NCBI RefSeq assembly: GCF_000275845.1
Contig: NW_006766942.1
Location: 155,895-195,192, forward strand
DNA from: Dichomitus squalens LYAD-421 SS1
Taxonomy: Eukaryota > Basidiomycota > Agaricomycetes > Polyporales > Polyporaceae
Direction: 5' to 3'
Length of the DNA: 39,298 nucleotides
Below, in pieces: positions 11,827 to 21,745 of the stretch (positions within the stretch are counted from its first letter, which is position 1; every line of letters begins with the position of its first letter). Made by a program: the position numbers and the translations under genes. The notes under the pieces were generated by a model. It worked only from the letters and a program-made list of their open reading frames with translations, was not told the origin of the DNA and made no database searches.

Positions 11827-13466
11827 ATGACAGTCACACTCGGCTCTCGCCCTCTTGAACAGCGACATGCTGACCTTGCAGCGTACAAGAACACGAACCT
11901 TCAGGAGGCGTCTGCTTTTTCGGCGGAGCGCTCAGCTTATGAGGAAGGCGTCGCGGAGGGCTTGAACCCGGTGTTGGAGACTTCGGAACGAGCTATTGAA
12001 GTGCGTTCTATATTGCTGCGAGACCTAGGAGCTACTGACACAGTCCCTTTCAGGAACTCGACCTTGTCCGTTTGAACGAACACGGTATCAAATCTGCTGC
12101 AATATACGTGGGTCCCTCCGCCTGTTGACTGAACCAGGATCAGAGCACTGAACTCTTGAGCGCGGTTGCAGATTCATTACCAAATGCAGCGAGGATCGTA
12201 CCTCCCGCGCACATGGCGCACCCATCCGCTGCACTTATGTCCGGCCGATCCGTTCTCTTGGGACGATCCCTCTACACTTGCCTGCTTGAACTGGATCTTC
12301 TTCATCTCGTCACTCAACTTCAGCTTCTGGTCAGAACTCGAGGGCCAGCCCGGTCGCTATGGGGTCGAGTGGCGGGAGGGGTGGGGGGAGGAGAGGACGG
12401 TGGTGCATACGGGATACTGGTCGCTTGTCGCTGCCGTAGATCGAGGTGAGTAACTGTACATCATTAAAGGCTCCTTGTTCAGAGAGGAACCATATGAGCC
12501 TACGCACCGCAGACGAAGCTCAGTGCTCACGCGTCCCCATTGCAGCGCTCGAAGAGGGCATCCCGATCACCGACCCCGCATTCTACGCATCCGAGGGTTG
12601 CTGCACGGACTCATTGATCGAGCACGTCTTCCGGCCAGCTAGCCAGTCGGCAGAGACTATCCCCCTTCTGCGCGAGCGCATCGCGATCTTACGTGAAGTT
12701 GGGACTATTCTTTGTCAGGTCAGTCACGTTCCGCTCTCACGTTCCCTAACTCAGTCTCCTCAAACGCGCTTTGCAAGGAGTTTGGAGGGTCGTTCTATGG
12801 TTTTGTGCAAGCGTTCCGACGGCGATACAGCGATCGTGGCACCGCGCTCCAGCTGGTCAAGATGGTCGCGGACACGTTCCCGCCCTTCCGTGACGAACAC
12901 GTGCTAAACGGCCGACGACGAGGTCAGTCATGCCGTCTCTTGTTCTCCTGCATGATCTTACCCAGACCATTTGTGCAGTGTACATGTGGAAGCGCGCGCA
13001 GATCCTCGTCGCAGAGACCTGGGCAGCGTTCTACCCGGAAGACGCCTCCACGCCGCACCCGCTCTTCCCCGCGGGGCCCGCGATCCACGAGCTGACGATG
13101 TTTGCGGACTACCGCGTGCCGCAGATCCTGCATCACCTCCGCATGCTGATCTACCCGCCTTCCTTGGTCAAGCTGCTGAACTCACGCACGCCGCTCGCGT
13201 CGGGAAGTCCGGAGGAGCTGAGCATCCGCGCGGCGAGCGTTGTCGCCGTCGATCGTGTCCGGCAAGAGATATTGCGCATCATCTCGGACGAGGAGAGCGG
13301 GGAAGGGCAGAGCGGGCGGGCTGGAGAGGACGCGGTGAGCAGCGTGATGATCGACTTTTACTTGTGGGACCTCGCGAAGCGCGTTGAGGGCCGGCCGGAG
13401 GGCGTCGAGGGCATTGAGACGGACGCGATGCTGCCAATCCACCGGACTCGGTCGATTTGGTATTGA
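11827..13466 (+). CDS. QNG1: Queuosine 5'-phosphate N-glycosylase, DUF2419 family
   Basis: The DUF2419/QNG1 (C9orf64-like) family releases queuine from queuosine 5'-phosphate so that the base can be reused by tRNA-guanine transglycosylase. Six exons were traced: 11827-12000, 12054-12107, 12172-12445, 12546-12718, 12778-12922 and 12979-13466. All phases agree and give 435 residues. Recognised blocks are NPVLETSERAIEELD, HYQMQRGSYLPRTWRTHPLH, FSWDDPSTLACLNWIFFISS, LNFSFWSE, HTGYWSLVAAVDRALEEGIP, FGGSFYGFVQAF, DTFPPFRDEHVLNG, YMWKRAQILVAETWAAF and FADYRVPQILHHL. The family is patchily distributed in fungi, which obtain queuine from the environment. The segment after the conserved core (about residues 330-380) is Glu/Gly-rich and probably disordered. 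No signal peptide is seen, so a cytosolic location is expected. Confidence 0.93.
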
Positions 13467-16352
13467 CTGCTGTCTACAAGTCGTGTACAGATGTGCCGCT
13501 GGTGATTGCAGTGCTCAGCAGGCGTATAACCTCCGTCTGCTCAAGACTCCGACACCTTCCTTACTCAGTACACTATTCAATACTCTCGTCTCCAGCATTA
13601 CAACCTGTATACAAGGCAGTCGCAGTGATCCGGAATGAAGTTATGTGGCTCATGTCTGCCCCATCAATTGTCAACCTATGGCTTCCCGGCATTCCCCTGG
13701 GTGTCGTTGCAACTGCATTGCAATGTACAACTTCTCACCTCAATATTCACTCTTTGCCAGTCTCGACCCGCAAGTTCTGGCTCTCCTGGAGTCTACAATC
13801 AGTGCGGTGCATCTTGGTATGTAGCTTATTGAATCACCAGTTTTCTGACCTGCTATTTGCCATCGGCCCGTTGCCGCTTGCGTACGTGGCGCACGCTTCG
13901 CCTCGCATCTAAGCATAGGTTTCTGGGATTGGAAAGCAAAAGTGCCAGATGACAGTTGACTCTGTTTGTTGAATGGGTCGAATGCAGTAAGCACTCTTTG
14001 TCACTTGCACAAATAGGATAGGCTCGGGCGGCGAGAAGCGCGGGCGACGTTAACGTCCTGGCCCCGCTCGCTGTGCCTCTATCCTCTGCGCTACTTTCTT
14101 CTTTCCTTGCAGGGCACGCACCCTTCCTTCCCATCGGATCCGCTATCCCATCTCTGCGGTTCTCACCCGGAGGACAAACTGGCAGTACACTCTTTCGCTC
14201 TTGTACGTGGCCCCCTCTATCATAGCCATCTGACATACTGCCGCCTAGGTGTCTCGAGTCTTGGGGTGTGGGCTATTGGTTTGACCGAAGCACATACCCT
14301 GGCTGAAATTACACCACACCGTGGTCACTGCGAGAGCCAACTCCATCGGGATCTGCTCACTGCCTTCCGTCGTCTTGTCATCGTGACCTTGGTGTCTACC
14401 AGGGTGACGCCTACCATCTGTTACTTGACATCGTTCTTCTGGCTTTTGCGTCTATGTCTCTGGCGACCTATGAGCCTATAGAGGACACTGCCTACCCCTC
14501 GGTTTTACTCTTGCGCCCTGTCTGCTAGGAAGGTGGACGTATGGCCGGCTGGCTAAGTCACGTGACCAACTGACTTCGCCACGAAGCCTCTGCGACGGCG
14601 GATCGCCACTTTGAAACATAGTCAGCCTTGTCTATGGAACCAACCGGGTGCAGCTCCTCAACCTGCGGAATGTGTTGGATGTGCGGGCCTCCTGCAGCGT
14701 TATTCACCGTATTATGCGCGACAACCTTGGAGTTCATACGACGGATGCAAACGGGCCATTGTACTACTTCGTTACCATGAATCCATAATGCACAATATTT
14801 TGGTGTCATGCCAAGGCGTGGTACATTGCTGTCGCGACTGTGTGCGTATAGTGCTGTAGTGGATATGACACTACGACGACATTGATTGCCTCTACTCATG
14901 GTCACGGGAGTCGGCATAGACGAAATAGAATGGTTGTTATCGATCGTAAAGGACGAACCCACATCAAGTCATCTGCGACTCGGGCACAGGCCATGCGCTC
15001 AGTTGGGGCAGCAAAAATGAGCGAGACAAAAGCAAAGGCGCGAACGGCGAACGCAGCCTTGGTTTCTTGGAGTCCGACCGGCCTCGGGCGCCTACTAGTG
15101 TGCGGCCGTGCCAGTGTCCGTCCCGGACGGACAAACTGCTCGCAGGGCCCTCAGCACAACATCCTCCACCTGCTTGCCACTGGGTGGTACACTTCACATC
15201 TGTCCATCTTATCTCTGCGTCGGCCAGAGGACCCCTTGCGACACATTCTGTCCATTGGTATGCTGTGACAACAGCGGCGATTCGCTTTGGCGCATCCAGC
15301 TCTCGTATTCAGCTTTCCGGGTGATGCATTCAGGTATGAACATCCCTATGCGCGAAACTTTTACCGGACATGCTAGGAGTCACCCATCACATATCTGCGA
15401 TCGCGAGTTCCGCTCGGGTGCCCTGCCGCCACGTTCTCCTTCGACCATCGGGCAGTGTCATAGTAGCCTATGGGCAATGAAGGACATATAGCAGGATTGC
15501 CTTCGCATGCACAAGTAGTGCATCGATACCCTCCAGTCCGTACCCATTGTCATCGAGGTAGGTGGCCGCCTCCTCAACCAAGGCCGGTTCTCCAGTACGC
15601 CACGTACCCGGATGACCCATTATACCGAACTACTCCTGCCCAGGCGCAGCCCATCCTTGCTGAAGAGTCGCGACGTACGAAAAAGCGGAGCCAACCGCGG
15701 GACTCGAAGATGCGTCGCGTTCCCTTCGCCGATGAACCCATCGCCATGGATCTGCCAAACCACCCGCCACGAAACGCTTCGGCTATAGATGCAACCACTC
15801 GGCCTCGTTCGCGCTCCCTCAGCATAGCTCGCGTGCTATCACCCATCTGACCAGCCGTTAACCGAGCTATCCCTCCAGTACGCTCTCCCGCTCGTACGCC
15901 CGCGGCGCATACGGTCCATGCACCACCACTTGGAACTCCTGCGTCTGCCGCCCAGGTCTATGACCGACTTCGCCACCACCACACGAATCCTTCACGACTT
16001 GCTCACGTACTTCCCTTCCGGCCTCTGGGACATGAGACGCAACGCGAGACCGACGCACCATCCCCTAAACAAGCCACGCTTAACGCACCATATGATCGTC
16101 CGAATCTACCCTACATTGCGTTGGATATCTTTGATGGATGTCTCCGCGTCGTTAATTTTGTACTGACCGTGTTCCAACTGTCCAGATGGCTGAGGCGGCC
16201 TCTTCATCCGGCAGCAACGTCCGCGGTCTGTTACTGCACAGTCTGATTACTGACTCTTCCTAGAATTTAGGAATATATCTCTAGGGCTCGAAAAATGGGA
16301 TGGGCATTGAAAGCGTTAAATGCGACTGTGCGGGGCTCATGGAGGTGAACAG
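13467..16352. other. Intergenic with weak coding relics
   Basis: No conserved gene was found in this 2.9 kb. At about 15470-15850 plus, a frame rich in Pro, Arg and Ser is open for 126 codons. From about 15907 to 16240 a different plus frame is open (HTVHAPPLGTPASAAQVYDR, later LPYIALDIFDGCLRVVNFVL). Their ordered composition suggests remnants of a real gene or transposon ORF, but I could not join them with clear splice sites or assign a family. Confidence 0.35.
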
Positions 16353-16358
16353 TATAAA
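16353..16358 (+). promoter_or_regulatory. Candidate TATA box of gene B
   Basis: TATAAA lies in the context AGTATAAAGG, 192 bp before the ATG of gene B, with a pyrimidine-rich stretch between them. This is consistent with a TATA-containing promoter and a long 5' leader. No transcript data support it. Confidence 0.4.
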
Positions 16359-16544
16359 GGCCGTCGGCAGCGGTCCTGAGGCGCGGGAATTTATGAATCC
16401 TCACTTCATCCTCAATCACGACCATCCCCTATTGGTCCACGCATCTGTCACCACCTCTCGTCTGCGCTGACATTCCCTGTCCCATTTATCTCTCCCTAGA
16501 CCAAAATCTCGAAGGCTAAGAGACCTCAGCAACTTGCCACCAAG

Positions 16545-17236
16545 ATGTCTGGAGCCGCAGCCGCCAGTATGGACAGCAAGGCCTCGGACAAGAAGGCAAC
16601 GAAGTTCTTCCTTCCACGACCAGCGGTCGACCTCCGTGAAGGTAGGCCCATATAACCTTCTGGTTTGATACATTTGATGACTCGGAGCTGACGAACAACC
16701 TCGTCTCCCTCGCTCCATGCTTGAAGCACTATACGCCAACGGACGACAGCCTTCTGACTCAGAGAAGTGGACGGCATATGAATTGATCGTCAAGATGGAG
16801 GGCTGCGAGTCGTACGCGCGCAAGACGCACTCGAATTATTGCACTCACATCGAGCGTAAGAGGAAGGCAGGATTGAAAGGCAGGTTTCTCATATTTGACA
16901 TCACAGCGCTCACGCGGAACCCACAGACACGTCTCCCAACACCTGATCGATGATCATCTCTGAAACATACAGATCACGTCGCGGCATGGCTACAGCAAGT
17001 CCCCAACCCGTCTCTCGCCGACATGCTCTTGTGGTCGCGCGTGCTTCAGGTGTCCCCGTCCATCGTGTTCGAGATCATTATAGAGGAGGTGCCGCGTGGC
17101 GTTACAGAGTTTGTGGAGCTCCAGCACGCTGTGAGTGAGCTTATTCACAGCGAGACGAAGATTGGATAGATGCTCAACGATGCTCGTTCCTCCTGACGCC
17201 CAGCTGAGCTTGTGCAACATGACCCCGTCTGCGTGA
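16545..17236 (+). CDS. Small lineage-specific protein, homeodomain-like (gene B)
   Basis: Four exons were modelled: 16545-16641, 16688-16879, 16973-17130 and 17204-17236, giving 159 residues in phase. The N-terminus (MSGAAAASMDSKASDKK) is low-complexity and basic. The core MLEALYANGRQPSDSEKW, the motif THSNYC and the block VPNPSLADMLLWSRVL align with gene A. The core resembles the start of a homeodomain, followed by a basic run (ERKRK), but WFxN is missing. Placing the second intron where gene A has it requires a GC donor (AAAG|GCAGGT at 16880). A canonical GTAAGA donor at 16856 is also in frame and would remove eight residues including the basic run. The family is not one I can name; nuclear DNA binding is possible but unproven. 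Confidence 0.6.
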
Positions 17237-17308
17237 TGGCTTTGACGTTTGCAGCCAGAATAAGGGTGGAGAACTCGGGCGGAGAGACTAAGACGTTGCC
17301 CTTGGGTC

Positions 17309-18944
17309 CCAGTGAGAACGTGCCGGATTCAGGTCGATATGCGTTGATTTTGATCGTATATAGTCGGGCAACCCGAAATCACACGAACACTTGCCATATT
17401 TACGACCGTTTTCGTAATGAGTCGTATAGCGCCGTGCAAACCCCCAATATAATACTAATCCTGTCGATTTGGGTCGATGGGGATTGTCAGCAATTAATTG
17501 TGCTCGAGAAATTTCGGGCTGGGTAGTTTCAGGTCGTCTTGATGCAGAGCACGCCATTGATTGATATCCTGGGAATCTCTGTATTCATTCATATAGACTC
17601 ATATGACTATGTGATACAATATAGCTACAATTGGGCATGGTTGCGGTCACTCGCTATACGTACCGAGCGTAAGTGCACTATTTCGCTGATGCGCTGGTAG
17701 AGGGGTAGAGACAATGGGACAATTCTTTAAGCATCAGGGGAGGAGTCGAGAGCTAGAGAAGGACAGTATGAGAATGTTGCACAGCACATGTATGCAATCG
17801 TAAGATACATTACTGTTTGTCCCCTCAAGCGACTGCGTGCGCCAGGTCGAACGTGAGAGGATGCGCTGGGAAGGTGAGTGCCGCCTCCATACCAGTAGCA
17901 ACTTGGGTAACCACATACCTCCAAGAATGTTCGACATACATAACATAACATTACTCACCTAGAGTGGTGTTGCGACGGCAACACCATACACCACAACTCA
18001 CCTTGTGCTCATACTCTAGACCACAATACACACCTTTATAACTCTCTCCAACCCCAACGTACCTTCGTGACACCATTGCACAGTGTCTGCGCTGCATTTT
18101 CACCCAGGGAGAACCGGCTGTTGGTCGAGCAGAAAGAAGAGAGGTTGCAGAATAGGCAGAGGACGGCGGTAGTCAGTGCAAGCAGCAACTCCACCACAAT
18201 GACGTCACCATGTTTAGGGCAGGTTCCTACTGCCAGAGAACAGAGACTTCGTGTCTCCGGACCTTGCAGTACTTAAAACAATCACAGTAGAAATGTTTGG
18301 GAGGAGGTGGCTATTAACGGGGTTACGAGCCGACTACGGTAGGATCTAATGTAATCAGTGCCTCAGTGGGGAAAAGACTGAGGCACTGGTCGGCACGAAC
18401 GTCGGTATAAGTGAGCGACGGGGAGCGCCCGCGACTGATGGTGGCGGGCGATAAGCTCGTCATGTGGGCGCAGGCGCTCAGGTACGAAACCCAACGTTCT
18501 CGAGACTTCGTCGGCGCTTGCACGCCAACAGTGGCATCCATGAGATGGTCCCATAGTGGGTGAAACCGTGGGAGAAGGCTGCGGACGCCTGGCTCGATTG
18601 TCTGATGGGAGCAGGCACTGAGAGGAGGCAGAAGCCTTACGCGGCAGAGAGAGGTCGGACTCGCACGCAATTCTAGAGACAGACACAAGCTAGGCTAAGG
18701 CCTTACGGGGCCACAAGCTAAGGCATTACGTAGCTACAGCTAGCTAGAGAGATACTAGCATGCATAGACATCATGCCCTTAGAGATATGTACGTCCGATC
18801 TCGCGACCATATGGCTAACACAGACGTCAAATGGGCGCTAAACACCGCCCATCCGACCTGAATCGACATAGCACGAGTATGTACAGCCAAATACGATCTC
18901 ACACGCCCCAAATCGACCTGAATCCGGCACATTCTCACTGGGAG
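17309..18944. mobile_element. Non-autonomous TIR element, possibly hAT-like
   Basis: The left end CAGTGAGAACGTGCCGG (17310 on, continuing to 17338) recurs as its reverse complement at 18912-18940 with one mismatch. GGTCGAT-type subterminal motifs are repeated near both ends (17464-17484 and about 18868-18886). CTTGGGTC stands at 17301-17308 and again at 18945-18952, an 8-bp direct repeat touching or within 3 bp of the ends. An 8-bp duplication and CAGTG termini are hallmarks of hAT elements. No transposase frame is present in the 1.6-kb interior. The interior has a 9-bp perfect hairpin (TGGTGTTGC, 17965-17986) and two copies of a 23-bp unit beginning CTAAGGC at 18695 and 18718. Confidence 0.7.
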
Positions 18945-18952
18945 CTTGGGTC

Positions 18953-19413
18953 TTCACCACTTAGGCATGCCCTGCACTAGGTCGTTCACGCGTCTGTATG
19001 CGGGCCTATAATATGATGACATCAATAACATGACATGCATGACACACGACATATAAGTGTGGATAAATAGAGGGCAGGGCAGAAAGATAGTTGAAAGAGG
19101 CGGTAAGTTCAGCCTCCAAGACACCGAGGACCCTGGATGCCAGTGCTAGCGTGCCTTCCTATAAAGTGCATGAATCCTTCCAGGTTCCACGTCCTGTTTG
19201 CTCTGGACAATGCAATACGACCCGGAGAGGTCGCAACAAGAAGCCAATGATCTACCATAATTCTTCCATACAGTAACGTGATGGTACATGATCCAGACAG
19301 CCGGATGCTACTGTAGCGTGATACAAGTCGTCGAAGTGCGATGATGTGAAGGCAATCTAGGCATGTATTTGCATGGCACACATGCGGACAAGGGTCTACT
19401 GCTGGTCTGCAGT
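18953..19413. other. Intergenic, no gene recognised
   Basis: The stretch lies between the TIR element and the 3' end of the CsbD-like gene. It has short frames only. It presumably contains the 3' untranslated region of the minus-strand gene. Confidence 0.4.
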
Positions 19414-20068
19414 CTAGGCTGGCGACGTGGTGTCTGACCCGGCGTCGTTCTGGCCGGCGGGTTGTGGTGGCCAGGGCTCCTCGCCTTTGCGAATTTTGCC
19501 TCCGCTATCCTTCGTCTCGGGCTGTATCGGTAGAGTTATGAATTATGGGCACACTTGCAGAGGACGGGGCGACATACTTTGCGCAAGATCTTTGAACACG
19601 ACGAGCGCAGAGGTCAGTGTCAAGACGAGTGCATTAAAGCAAGCCGAGTGCGTACTGTGCCTCGAATTTCCTACAGTGATGTGAAAGTCAGTCACGAAAG
19701 AACAACCTCCAAGAGTACTAACACCTGAGCACATACCTTCGCGTAGCCAACCACTTTCTGATTGAACGAAGGCTCATTGTGCTGAATTACCACCTTCTGC
19801 GCGACTCCTCCCGAGCTGGGTTGCGTCGCAGCTTCGTTCAAGTGTGAGCGTCTCAGTTACAACAGATGCGATGCTCAGAGCCTGTACCTTGCTGAGTAGG
19901 AGTAGTCACCTGAGTCGGCTGGACGGTCTCCGAAGGAGGCTCAGGGATGAAGTCCGTCGTCGGACGGTTCAAGCCGTCATTGTTCAAGTTCATCGAGCCG
20001 GTGGTCGCCTGGTGACCTTCAGGAGGCGGGGATGTGTTCGGACGTCGTTGAGTGTTATCGTAGGACAT
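19414..20068 (-). CDS. Small hydrophilic stress-type protein, CsbD-like
   Basis: Starting at MSYDNTQRRPNTSPPPEG (20068), exon 1 runs to a GTACAG donor near 19891. The next exon reads AATQPSSGGVAQKVVIQHNE and then SFNQKVVGYAKEIRGT across another junction. A very short exon (ILRK) leads to the last exon, PETKDSGGKIRKGEEPWP, ending SDTTSPA and stop at 19414-19416. The block around GYAKEIRGT, followed by a KIRKGE segment, resembles small fungal proteins annotated as CsbD-like general stress proteins. That family label is from memory of the pattern and is tentative. The protein is Pro/Thr/Gln-rich and largely disordered, with no membrane segment or signal peptide. A TATA box sits about 40 bp upstream of the ATG, fitting an inducible gene. 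Confidence 0.65.
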
Positions 20069-20104
20069 GTCGAGTGGATGGAGCAAAGACGAAGCAGCCT
20101 CTGG

Positions 20105-20111
20105 TTTTATA
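20105..20111 (-). promoter_or_regulatory. TATA box of the CsbD-like gene
   Basis: On the minus strand TATAAAA lies 37-43 bp upstream of the ATG at 20068. The spacing would give a very short 5' leader or indicate a downstream start. TATA promoters in fungi are often associated with stress-induced genes, which would match the proposed identity. Confidence 0.5.
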
Positions 20112-20481
20112 TGCCGGCCACCGAGTGGAGAACTTGAAGGGTCTGACGTCACTGGAACACATCGCTCATAGCGGTCGCGACGCCGAGACGCGGGTTCCTT
20201 TCATCCTTCGTTGTGAACGGGTATGTTTAGATGGTCAACTTCTTTGTCTTGCGAGTACTGAAGTACTGAAGGGCGAGTGTGGGGATCAGATTTGATGAGC
20301 GTCGAACGTGAAATTGAGAGAGATGGACGCTCCATAGCTCGGCAGTGCGCACTGCGCGCTAGCGAGACCCGTGTATGTACGCCTCACCGTCGTGCTAGTA
20401 CCTGGTGCTACTTTTCCTTCCCGCTCGCCGTCTCCTTGGCTGTCACAAATATCAATCCTCTCCATGCCAGCCGACAGATGA

Positions 20482-21288
20482 CAATGGTCCGCGAGACAAA
20501 GCACCCTCGTCAAGTCTGCGAAATCCGTGCCGTCCACTACGACCAGGCGGTCCTCCACCAGTTCGTCACACCACGACCACCACGCTGATCGCGCAACAGA
20601 TTTAGACTCCCCCGACGGTGATGTAGGAACTTCATCTCCATTTCCTTGTGTTGCACAAAGCGGGCAATCAAAATCCAAGTCCAAACCCACCGGGAAGCTA
20701 ATAGTAACACCAAGGGGAAAGGCAACAGGAGACGAGCACCGCTCGCTCGAGCACGTCTTGCTCTCGATAAAGCCCAAATTTATGCAGCTTATCGTAGAGC
20801 AGAAGAAGAATCACGAGTACCGCAACTACAAGCTGAAGGAGACCGTGAAGCACATCTGGTTGTACGAGACGGCGCCCACGTCTGCTATCACGTACGTTCG
20901 TTCGTTCTCTCTGCTCTGCTCTATCCCTTCTCTCGTCCTATCCTCGAATCTGAATGCGTCTACGCATCTCCTCCCTCCCATTATGTCCGTCGTACGCGCT
21001 ATTTTTGCTCACGACCTCTGCTATTTCCGCAGATACGTCATGTCTACCACAGATCCTAAGGCCCCAGGCGAGGTGCAAGATCCCTCCGGGGTCGGCAATG
21101 ACGACTTTGATCAGGGCCTCATGTCCAAGTTCGGGTACCCCATCATCGAGCTCTGGAGGCTCAGGACACCCATCACTGCCACCCAACTCAAGGAGCACTT
21201 TGGTATCGCGTCATCCCAAGGATGGAGGTATGCGACGCGGAAGCTGGTGGAGGAGTTGCCGCTCCACGAGATGGACAAGCTGTTTTGA
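20482..21288 (+). CDS. ASCH/PUA-like domain protein
   Basis: After a Ser/Thr/His-rich N-terminal part comes EHVLLSIKPKFMQLIVEQKK, then NHEYRNYKLKETVKHIWLYE. This is the strand-helix pattern of an ASCH-type PUA-like fold, a family linked to RNA binding or RNA-related enzymes. The domain continues after a 141-nt intron (20892-21032, GTACGT...CGCAG) as YVMSTTDPKAPGEVQDPSG, FGYPIIELWRL and GWRYATRKLVEELPL, ending at 21288. The intron length is a multiple of three and has no stop, so a retained form would still be read through. The 5' end is unresolved: the ATG at 20464 is in this frame but TGA follows at 20479-20481, and no other in-frame ATG precedes the domain. An upstream exon or a sequence change is likely. 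A decayed duplicate lies at 23719-24146. Confidence 0.6.
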   Translation, partial: QWSARQSTLVKSAKSVPSTTTRRSSTSSSHHDHHADRATDLDSPDGDVGTSSPFPCVAQSGQSKSKSKPTGKLIVTPRGKATGDEHRSLEHVLLSIKPKFMQLIVEQKKNHEYRNYKLKETVKHIWLYETAPTSAITYVRSFSLLCSIPSLVLSSNLNASTHLLPPIMSVVRAIFAHDLCYFRRYVMSTTDPKAPGEVQDPSGVGNDDFDQGLMSKFGYPIIELWRLRTPITATQLKEHFGIASSQGWRYATRKLVEELPLHEMDKLF

Positions 21289-21512
21289 ACGTACGCCCAC
21301 CCGCCGTCGGGGCGTACTTTGAGGCTGGCTCGCTCTGATGTGCTGTTGTTTGTGCTTTTGCTGGCCTCGTTTGCAAGGATTGGTCCATGTACTATGTTAC
21401 AACAAGGTATCCAGATGTTTTTGTTGCAGATCATGTCGGTGCTCAGCGAGAGGCCTATGGACATCGACTTCGCCTTCATGTCGTGTGCGAGCGGTTCAGG
21501 TCCCAACAATTC

Positions 21513-21660
21513 CTAGAACACAAAGTTCAATCCGTTTAGCGTTATGTAGCCTGCGATGAGCACGTCTGCGAACGTGAAGCTGTCGTTGGCCCTCCACTCA
21601 ATGCGGGCCGAGGCCGGTGGCGGTGTTGCCGGCAAGGTGCGCCGCTGAGCGGCCCGATTG
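21513..21660 (-). pseudogene. Possible relic of a glutathione-transferase-like C-terminus
   Basis: The minus strand reads RIEWRANDSFTFADVLIAGY, followed by a stop at 21513-21515. The order Asp-x-x-Thr-Phe-Ala-Asp followed by a hydrophobic helix recalls the helix-6 motif of glutathione transferases. No thioredoxin-fold N-terminal part was found nearby, and the match is short, so this may be coincidence. Confidence 0.2.
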
Positions 21661-21745
21661 AGGCTGATGCAGACGTGTTCGTCTACTACACGACGTCGCG
21701 TTCTCGCAGAAACACTGGATTCCTCTCTGTAGAGGACAGGAAGAC

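Noticed and set aside
13467..16352. Possible tRNA or other RNA genes in the intergenic stretches
   Set aside because: I looked for cloverleaf B-box signatures (GGTTCGAATCC-like) and found none. A covariance-model search would be decisive.
17727..18688. Short frames inside the TIR element as a transposase
   Set aside because: None shows a DDE-type or BED zinc-finger pattern, and all are under 125 codons.
20286..20777. Minus-strand frame of 163 codons opposite the ASCH-like gene start
   Set aside because: It overlaps the coding segment of the ASCH-like gene, which is supported by its duplicate, and it shows no domain.
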